The notes under the pieces were generated by a model. The model made no database searches. It was given only the letters and a program-made list of their open reading frames with translations, and was not told the origin of the DNA. From positions 1 through 14,326 of the forward strand of contig CABRIC010000053.1 in NCBI GenBank assembly GCA_902470905.1: DNA of 14,326 nt, read 5' to 3'. This DNA is from an uncultured Collinsella sp. GTDB lineage: Bacteria > Actinomycetota > Coriobacteriia > Coriobacteriales > Coriobacteriaceae. The first letter of the stretch is position 1; every line of letters starts with the position of its first letter. Position numbers and translations under genes: made by a program. Shown here piece after piece: positions 7,392-12,206 of this stretch.

Positions 7392-7435
7392 TGCGTGCGA
7401 ACTAGTCAAGCAGATGCAAAACTGGACCGCACGCA
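7392..7435 (-). promoter_or_regulatory. Leader stem-loop I
   Basis: Perfect 8-bp arms TGCGTGCG (7392-7399) and CGCACGCA (7428-7435) enclose 28 nt. This is the first structure in the predicted minus-strand transcript, starting about 40 nt after the candidate promoter. Function unknown. Confidence 0.5.
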
Positions 7436-7472
7436 AACAGCTGAAGGACTGCTTCACTTTGGCATACAAGCT

Positions 7473-7510
7473 ATTAATGCATCTTATAATTAACGCAATG
7501 CAAATTAATA
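7473..7510 (-). promoter_or_regulatory. Candidate promoter/operator of the polysaccharide operon
   Basis: On the minus strand TATAAG (7483-7488) is a near-consensus -10, with a weak TTATTA-type -35 17 nt upstream at 7506-7511. The -10 lies inside a dyad: ATTAATGCAT (7473-7482) against ATGCAAATTAAT (7499-7510). This AT-rich palindrome could bind a regulator. The alternative pair TTGCGT and TAATAG, 16 nt apart, is also present, so the exact start of transcription is unsure. Confidence 0.4.
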
Positions 7511-7916
7511 ACGTCGCATAACTTCTTTATTGGAGCTCGTGGTGTTTCTGGCACCGCCGTTACGGCCGGATGCTGATCGACCCTGCGCTTAGCGACTTGC
7601 TGGAGCCGCGAGCACAGTTGAACTCATGTAACGCTAAGTATCCTAGCACAAGCTGGTAACGAAACTGATTTGGCTTGTGGTGGACAACATATCGTTCATT
7701 TAGCGTGTTCAAGGGTGTTGTTTTGGAATGTTGTTCACATTGATGCAGGTTATTGAGGTATTGGCGGTGATTGGGGGCGTTCCTTAAGCACAAATGGAAC
7801 GGCGAGCTGCACTGGTAATTGCGTTAGTCTAACAAACTATGTACAGACATGGGAAATAAATTGTGCAACTTTTTGTTGGCATAGGTGGGGTTTGTGGCGC
7901 GTAGTGTTTTGGCATG
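7511..7916. other. Gene-free spacer between operon promoter and tRNA terminator
   Basis: About 400 bp, less GC-rich than its neighbours, with no frame that has both a ribosome site and recognisable protein. A short plus-strand frame (about 7568-7660) reads RMLIDPALSDLLEPRAQL, which could be a decayed gene end but is too short to assign. A 6-bp dyad CGTTCC/GGAACG (7778-7783 and 7796-7801) and a GTTAG-T-CTAAC palindrome (about 7823-7833) are the only other structures seen. No small RNA is supported. Confidence 0.5.
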
Positions 7917-7947
7917 AAAAAAGGCCTTCGGAATTCCGAAGGCCTTT
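7917..7947 (-). terminator. Intrinsic terminator of tRNA-Ala
   Basis: A perfect 28-bp palindrome (7920-7947) with the GGCCTTCGG arm sequence is followed on the minus strand by six T (7917-7922, overlapping the arm). It lies 10 bases after the encoded CCA end of the tRNA. Confidence 0.9.
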
Positions 7948-7957
7948 ACATTCACGA

Positions 7958-8033
7958 TGGTGGAGACGAGGGGGATCGAACCCCTGACCTCTTGACTGCC
8001 AGTCAAGCGCTCTCCCAGCTGAGCTACGCCCCC
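7958..8033 (-). tRNA. tRNA-Ala (anticodon GGC)
   Basis: A 76-nt cloverleaf on the minus strand. The acceptor stem GGGGGCG pairs with CGTCTCC, including the G3-U70 wobble that is the alanine identity element. The D arm contains TAGCTCAGCTGGGAGAGC, the anticodon stem CTTGA/TCAAG holds the loop CTGGCAG giving anticodon GGC, and the T arm has GGTTCGATCC. The 3' CCA is encoded. It reads GCC alanine codons and has its own promoter and terminator. Confidence 0.97.
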
Positions 8034-8046
8034 GTGACGAGGAGAT

Positions 8047-8075
8047 ACTATAGGGGAAGATTCTTAGTTGTGCAA
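8047..8075 (-). promoter_or_regulatory. Promoter of tRNA-Ala
   Basis: On the minus strand TTGCAC (8070-8075) and TATAGT (8047-8052) are separated by exactly 17 bp. They place the transcription start a few bases before the mature tRNA 5' end at 8033. Confidence 0.75.
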
Positions 8076-8126
8076 GAAGTTTTTTGCAATTGATCCTCGC
8101 ACTTACGGGTTTTCCTGGGACGGGGC

Positions 8127-8157
8127 AAAAATAATCACTCTAAGAGCGATTATTTTT
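8127..8157 (-). terminator. Terminator overlapping the thiN stop codon
   Basis: Arms 8127-8140 and 8144-8157 form a 14-bp stem in minus-strand RNA with one G-U pair and a 3-nt loop. The downstream arm ends in five U. The TAG stop of thiN lies at the loop (8140-8142), so the last codons form the 5' arm. A/T runs on both sides make it potentially bidirectional. Confidence 0.75.
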
Positions 8158-8820
8158 ATCCGCCGTCCCGATAAAACCCTGATGCAGCAAATACGCTATT
8201 GCAGTACCGGTGTGGACTTCGATCTTTGCAGTAGATCTTACTATGTTGCTAATGCCTGTGTCGGCCAACAAACCCAGGGGGCTGTGATCTAGTTCCCACT
8301 CTAGGCCGTGCTCGCTAACCTCGGTATTGGGGGCTATGGCGATGATAGAAAACGTCTTGCCTTCGGCACCTTCGATGGCCCAGGATTCGCCTCCGTGCAG
8401 GATACGGGCCGTGGTCTCGTCCTCCACAATCCAGACAGGGGCGTCCTTGTAGCCTGCAAGCAACCCCAGTACGGAAAGTGCCATGTCCGGGCGGCCGCCC
8501 GTAGCGCAAGTCGCAACCACATCGGCACCCGGCCAGCGACGGCGGACGGAATCGAGCGCCAGTGCCAGATCGATATAGTCCTTGTATGGGTCGTGACGCT
8601 CGACCTCAAAGGCCTCGGCGGCGTCGACCAGCGCGCGGCCGGCGACACTCACCGTGTCGGCGTCCCCTACATATACATCGCAGCCCAGTCCCGCGCCCAG
8701 CAGCGCATCGAGTCCGCGGTCCACGGCGACAACGTGGTCGCACTCCCCTGCTAGCCTACGCAACAGATCCGCGCTCGCCACCACGGGCGAGCCGCAGACC
8801 ACTAATACCTTGCAAGCCAC
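8140..8820 (-). CDS. thiN: Thiamine pyrophosphokinase (thiamine diphosphokinase)
   Basis: A 226-aa protein that transfers pyrophosphate from ATP to thiamine to make thiamine diphosphate, a cytosolic salvage step. Family motifs are in order: DRGLDALLGAG (34-44), GDADT (52-56; usually GDFDS), KDYIDLALAL (80-89; usually KDxTDxxLA), TGGRPDM (107-113; usually TGGRLDH) and a C-terminal thiamine-binding domain with GISNIV (189-194). Several positions depart from the usual pattern, notably D-A-D-T and M for H, so activity is likely but not proven. The start is GTG at 8820 with GAGGG very close upstream; a second GTG at codon 7 is a less likely start. It follows the HAD gene by 9 bp. No TPP riboswitch was seen. 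Confidence 0.9.
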   Translation of the reverse strand: MACKVLVVCGSPVVASADLLRRLAGECDHVVAVDRGLDALLGAGLGCDVYVGDADTVSVAGRALVDAAEAFEVERHDPYKDYIDLALALDSVRRRWPGADVVATCATGGRPDMALSVLGLLAGYKDAPVWIVEDETTARILHGGESWAIEGAEGKTFSIIAIAPNTEVSEHGLEWELDHSPLGLLADTGISNIVRSTAKIEVHTGTAIAYLLHQGFIGTADKNNRS

Positions 8821-8829
8821 AGCCCTCGC

Positions 8830-9519
8830 CTATCCCTCAAACGAAAGCACGCGGGCCAAATCCAGGTCCTCATAGCTGTCGATAAAGATATCGCAGTTGT
8901 CGCGCACATCGTCGCGCTTCATGCGGCCATGCGGGTCATAGATGCCCACGCGCTTAAAGCCGGCGGTGCCAGAGCTCTTAAGGCCAAAGACGGCGTCCTC
9001 AAACACCCATGCGCGCTCAAACTTGTGCCCATGGCGCTCCTCCAGGCGGCGCAGCGCCAGTTCGTATACATCGGGGAATTGCTTGGAGCGTCCCGCCTCG
9101 CCCGTCGTGGTAACAAACTCCATGTAAGCGTCGAGCCCCGCACCTGCGAGCGCAGACTGCACCAGCTCGGCCGGCGTGGACGTAGCCACGCACATGGCAA
9201 TGCCCGCTGCCTTCGCCTGCTCCAAAAACGCCAGGAGCCCCTCGCGCGGCGGCACCTTGGAGTAGCCATCGATCAGGATGTCGCTCAGCTCGCGATACAG
9301 CTCCTCGCCATTCGCGCCAATGCCCCACGTGTCGTGGTAGGCCTGGCACTCGTCCTCGAGCGACAAATGCTCAAACTGGGCAAAATCGTCGACCGTCACG
9401 TCGACACCGTGGCGGTGCAATAACTCGGGCTGGGCATAGGCCCAAACGGGCGTGCTATTTACCAGCGTGCCGTCGCAATCGAAAACAAAAGCAACCTTGG
9501 GAGCGGCGGTATGGGACAT
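8830..9519 (-). CDS. HAD-superfamily hydrolase, beta-phosphoglucomutase/phosphatase-like
   Basis: A 229-aa HAD protein. Motif I DCDGTLV has nucleophile D14 and acid/base D16; motif II is in VATSTPAE (111-118); motif III lysine is K146 followed by FPDVYELAL (148-156); motif IV is FEDAVFGLKSS (173-183) with E174 and D175 for Mg. A helical cap lies between motifs I and II, as in the subfamily of beta-phosphoglucomutases and small sugar-phosphate phosphatases. The substrate is not determined by these motifs. The start is ATG at 9519 with GAAAGG 7 nt upstream; a TTG-start extension to 9540 is less likely. It shares its control region with divergent glgB, which makes a link to glucan or maltose phosphate metabolism attractive but inferred. 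Confidence 0.85.
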   Translation of the reverse strand: MSHTAAPKVAFVFDCDGTLVNSTPVWAYAQPELLHRHGVDVTVDDFAQFEHLSLEDECQAYHDTWGIGANGEELYRELSDILIDGYSKVPPREGLLAFLEQAKAAGIAMCVATSTPAELVQSALAGAGLDAYMEFVTTTGEAGRSKQFPDVYELALRRLEERHGHKFERAWVFEDAVFGLKSSGTAGFKRVGIYDPHGRMKRDDVRDNCDIFIDSYEDLDLARVLSFEG

Positions 9520-9541
9520 AAACGAACCTTTCGATATCAAA

Positions 9542-9629
9542 TGGTAAACATCCTGCTAAAAACGTTTTACCAAACGTCAGCCAAACAATTTTGAAACCCA
9601 AATTGGTAAAACTGTCAAGAGTTTTACCA
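9542..9629. promoter_or_regulatory. Array of TGGTAAAAC half-sites (candidate operators)
   Basis: Four half-sites lie between the divergent genes: TGGTAAAC (9542-9549), GTTTTACCA (9564-9572), TGGTAAAAC (9604-9612) and GTTTTACCA (9621-9629). The last two form a perfect 9-bp inverted repeat with 8-bp spacer. The half-site resembles those of LacI-family maltose/sugar regulators (TGGTAAAACGTTTTACCA), but here the halves are spaced. They bracket the -35 box of the HAD gene and precede the glgB -10, so one regulator could control both directions. Confidence 0.65.
9588..9618 (-). promoter_or_regulatory. Promoter of the HAD-thiN unit
   Basis: Minus-strand TTGACA (9613-9618) is a perfect -35 box lying inside the spacer of the 9604-9629 inverted repeat. 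The -10 is weak: CAAAAT at 9588-9593 with 19-bp spacing, or TTCAAA at 17 bp. A regulator bound at the repeat would cover the -35. Confidence 0.5.
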
Positions 9630-9644
9630 CGTCAAATCTGCCAG

Positions 9645-9653
9645 TGGTATAAA
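9645..9653 (+). promoter_or_regulatory. Extended -10 promoter element for glgB
   Basis: TGGTATAAA reads as an extended -10 (TGnTATAAA) on the plus strand. The -35 region falls on the half-site at 9621-9629. This would give a leader of about 200 nt before glgB. Confidence 0.45.
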
Positions 9654-9725
9654 CATGTCGCTTACCGATTAAACGCCCCCGCAAATCCGCTTTCGTCCAT
9701 AAAACTAACGCACAGGTGTTATCGT

Positions 9726-9799
9726 AGTTTCTGCCGAAAGTTCCACCGAGCACGCGAGGTGGAACGAATCACAGAAACTTCGCCGTCCCTTCGATTCGT
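9726..9799 (+). promoter_or_regulatory. Symmetric two-tier stem-loop in the glgB leader
   Basis: The outer stem is AGTTTCTG/CAGAAACT (9726-9733 and 9772-9779), then a symmetric 6x6 internal loop, then the inner stem GTTCCACC/GGTGGAAC (9740-9747 and 9758-9765) with a 10-nt loop. All 16 pairs are perfect. An alternative 7-bp pairing, ACGAATC (9764-9770) with GATTCGT (9793-9799), would open the internal loop. A leader RNA switch or a compound protein operator are both possible. No known riboswitch is recognised. Confidence 0.55.
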
Positions 9800-9865
9800 G
9801 CAGCCTTGGACCTTTCGCATCTAGTCACCAAGGCAACACGCTGCCGCGTCATGATGGGATCAAAC

Positions 9866-12112
9866 GTGAGCGATACAAAGCTAAAGCCAACGGCTAAAAA
9901 GCCCGCAACCCGCAAACCGGCTCCGCACACACCGGAGCTCTCCAAGGACGATGTCTACCTGTTTGGCATTGGAATGTGGGAGCGCAGCTGGGAAAAGATG
10001 GGCGCGCATCCCGACACGCAGCAGCGCACGCGCGGCTGGCGCTTTTGCGTTTGGGCGCCCGACGTAAAGAGTGTCCATGTCATTGGTGAATTTAACGACT
10101 GGGATGAGGAAGCCAACCCGCTGGTGCCCGTGCATACGAGTGCTATTTGGGAAGGCTTTATTCCTGGCGCCGAGCAGGGTCAGCTCTATAAGTATCTCAT
10201 CGAGACCAACGAGGGCGAGAAGCTCTACAAGGCCGATCCGTATGCCTTTAAGGCCGAGTGCCCTCCGGGTACCGCCAGTGTGCTGTGGACCCTCGATGGC
10301 TACAAGTGGAACGACGCCGCGTGGCTCAAGCGCCGCGCCGACCACAACCACATGTCGCAGCCGCTCAACATCTACGAGGTGCATATTGGCTCGTGGAAGC
10401 GCCACGGCGACGCGCCGCAGGGCGAGCCCGACGAGTACGGCAACTACCCCGGCCCCATGGATCCCTTCCCCGCGCAGCGCGGTGAGTTTTACACCTACGA
10501 CGACCTATCGGTGGAGCTCGTGGACTACGTGCGCGACATGGGCTACACGCATATCGAGGTCATGCCGCTTATGGAGCATCCCTTCGACGGCTCCTGGGGC
10601 TACCAGACGACCGGCTACTACGCCGCCACGTCGCGCTACGGCAACCCGCAGCAGCTCATGCACTTTATCGATGCGTGCCACGAGGCGGGCATCGGCGTGA
10701 TCATGGACTGGGTGCCCGGCGGTTTTTGCGCCGACTCCCACGGTCTTGCCACCTTTAACGGCCACATGCTGTTTGAGCACGAGATTCACCCCAACTGGGG
10801 CACGCATAAGTTCGACTTCGCCCGCGGCGAGGTCCGCTCCTTCCTTGTCTCCAACGTGCTGTACTGGCTCGAGAACTTCCACGTGGACGGCATTCGCATG
10901 GACGGCGTATCCAGCATGCTGTACCTCAACTTTGGCATCGACGATCCCGGCCAAAAGAAGTTCAACAAGTACGGTACCGAGGAGGACCTGGACGCCAGCG
11001 CGTTTATCCGCCAGGTCAACTGCGCCGTGGAGGCTCACTACCCCGACGTGATGATGATGGCCGAGGAGTCCACCGCGTGGCCGCTCGTGACCTACCCGCC
11101 GCAGGACGGCGGCCTGGGCTTCCACTACAAGTGGGACATGGGCTGGATGAACGACACCCTGCACTACATGCAGACCGATTTTCCATGGCGCCCCGGCAAC
11201 CACGGGCTACTCACGTTCTCCATCATGTACGCCTTTACCGAGAACTTTATTTGCCCGCTGAGCCACGACGAGGTCGTGCACGGCAAGTGCTCGCTCATCG
11301 GCCGCATGCCGGGTGACTGGTGGCGCCAGTTTGCCGGTCTGCGTACGCTGGCCTTCTACCAGATGACGCACCCCGGTGCCAAGCTCAACTTTATGGGCAA
11401 CGAGATCGGCCAGTTTATTGAATGGCGCTACTACGAGTCCATCCAGTGGTTCCTGACCGAGGAGTACGAGACCCACCGTCATCATCAGGCGTTTATCAAG
11501 GCACTTAACCACCTGTACACCGCCGAGCCCGCCCTGTACGAGCGCGGCTACACCGACGACGGCTTTACCTGGATTGACGCGGATAACTCTAAGCAGTCCA
11601 TCGTGAGCTTTGTGCGCCAGGGCGAGGACGTCGATGACGACCTGGTGATCCTGATCAACTTTGACCCGGCGAGCTACGAGAGCTTCCGCGTGGGCGTGCC
11701 GCGCGAGGGTGACTGGGAGGTCATCTTTGATTCCGATCGTCCCGAGTTTGGCGGCAGCGGCTATGCGGGTGAGGAGCCCTACACCTGCTCGAGCGAGCCC
11801 TATCCCTGGAACGGGCAGATGGACTCCATCGAGATTAAGGTGCCCGGTCTGGCAGGCGTGGTGCTTAAACGTCGCGGTCCCAGCAGCTACAAGCCGCCGG
11901 TGGTCGAGGAGCCCAAGAAGGCGACGCGCAAGCGTGCGTCTTCGGTGAAGCCCAAGACCGCGGCTGCTAAGAAGGCTCCGGTCAAGGCGAAGGCTGCCAA
12001 GTTCGCTGCCAAGGCTTCGGCCAAGTCCAGCACGGCCAAGAAGGCAGCCACCAAAAAGGCTGCTCCCAAGGCCAAGACAGCTGCTATTAAGGCTCCTGCC
12101 AAGAAAGCGTAA
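9866..12112 (+). CDS. glgB: 1,4-alpha-glucan branching enzyme
   Basis: A GH13 branching enzyme of 748 aa. It cuts alpha-1,4 chains and re-joins them through alpha-1,6 bonds during glycogen synthesis. An N-terminal CBM48-like domain (FCVWAPDVKSVHVIGEFNDW) precedes the barrel. The catalytic residues by comparison with E. coli GlgB are nucleophile D346 (in DGIRMDGVSSM), acid/base E400 (in MAEEST) and D468 (in LSHDEVVHGK); the 54- and 68-residue spacings agree with that enzyme. Residues 684-748 form a tail with 21 Lys, 2 Arg and 24 Ala and no acidic residue, like a histone H1 tail. The short N-terminus before residue 30 is also basic. The start is uncertain: GTG 9866 has GGA 6 nt upstream, while ATG 9851 and 9854 are in frame but lack a placed ribosome site. 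It is followed by glgP. Confidence 0.96.
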   Translation: MSDTKLKPTAKKPATRKPAPHTPELSKDDVYLFGIGMWERSWEKMGAHPDTQQRTRGWRFCVWAPDVKSVHVIGEFNDWDEEANPLVPVHTSAIWEGFIPGAEQGQLYKYLIETNEGEKLYKADPYAFKAECPPGTASVLWTLDGYKWNDAAWLKRRADHNHMSQPLNIYEVHIGSWKRHGDAPQGEPDEYGNYPGPMDPFPAQRGEFYTYDDLSVELVDYVRDMGYTHIEVMPLMEHPFDGSWGYQTTGYYAATSRYGNPQQLMHFIDACHEAGIGVIMDWVPGGFCADSHGLATFNGHMLFEHEIHPNWGTHKFDFARGEVRSFLVSNVLYWLENFHVDGIRMDGVSSMLYLNFGIDDPGQKKFNKYGTEEDLDASAFIRQVNCAVEAHYPDVMMMAEESTAWPLVTYPPQDGGLGFHYKWDMGWMNDTLHYMQTDFPWRPGNHGLLTFSIMYAFTENFICPLSHDEVVHGKCSLIGRMPGDWWRQFAGLRTLAFYQMTHPGAKLNFMGNEIGQFIEWRYYESIQWFLTEEYETHRHHQAFIKALNHLYTAEPALYERGYTDDGFTWIDADNSKQSIVSFVRQGEDVDDDLVILINFDPASYESFRVGVPREGDWEVIFDSDRPEFGGSGYAGEEPYTCSSEPYPWNGQMDSIEIKVPGLAGVVLKRRGPSSYKPPVVEEPKKATRKRASSVKPKTAAAKKAPVKAKAAKFAAKASAKSSTAKKAATKKAAPKAKTAAIKAPAKKA
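11915..12109 (+). repeat. Lysine/alanine-rich low-complexity coding tract of glgB
   Basis: This encodes the last 65 residues of the branching enzyme, built from irregular AAKK, KAP and KAAT-type units with AAG and GCC/GCT codons dominating. Net charge is about +23. The composition resembles histone H1-like and mycobacterial HU tails. It is in frame and ends at a normal stop, so it is not a frameshift product. Confidence 0.85.
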
Positions 12113-12137
12113 CAAAGCCGTTACCACTGTAACTACC

Positions 12138-12193
12138 CGCCCCGCCGGGGCGTAGGATACAAGTCATAACCGTTCCGGGAGAAACATCCCCGG
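12138..12193 (+). promoter_or_regulatory. Two GC-rich hairpins in the glgB-glgP gap
   Basis: CGCCCC/GGGGCG (12138-12143 and 12147-12152) forms a tight 3-nt-loop stem with no T-run, so it is not a standard terminator. CCGGG/CCCGG (12175-12179 and 12189-12193) ends just before the glgP ribosome site. They may affect mRNA stability or glgP translation. A weak TAGGAT -10-like box follows the first hairpin at 12153. Confidence 0.35.
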
Positions 12194-12206
12194 GGGAAAG
12201 GAACGT

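Noticed and set aside
7195..7510. RfaH-type ops/JUMPstart element before the polysaccharide operon
   Set aside because: No GGCGGTAG-type core was found; the NusG paralogue is LoaP-like and a hairpin is the more likely target.
7560..7793. 77-codon minus-strand frame in the gene-free spacer
   Set aside because: No recognisable domain, no good ribosome site, composition unlike the neighbours' coding sequence.
7958..8033. tRNA-Ala 3' end as an integration site for the polysaccharide cluster
   Set aside because: No second copy of the tRNA 3' segment and no integrase gene were seen in the window.
9591..9824. Small plus-strand frame in the divergent promoter region
   Set aside because: No ribosome site, and it runs across operator half-sites, the -10 element and the leader hairpin.
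11207..12127. Minus-strand frame opposite the end of glgB
   Set aside because: Shadow frame of the GC-rich branching enzyme gene; low-complexity L/G/R sequence only.
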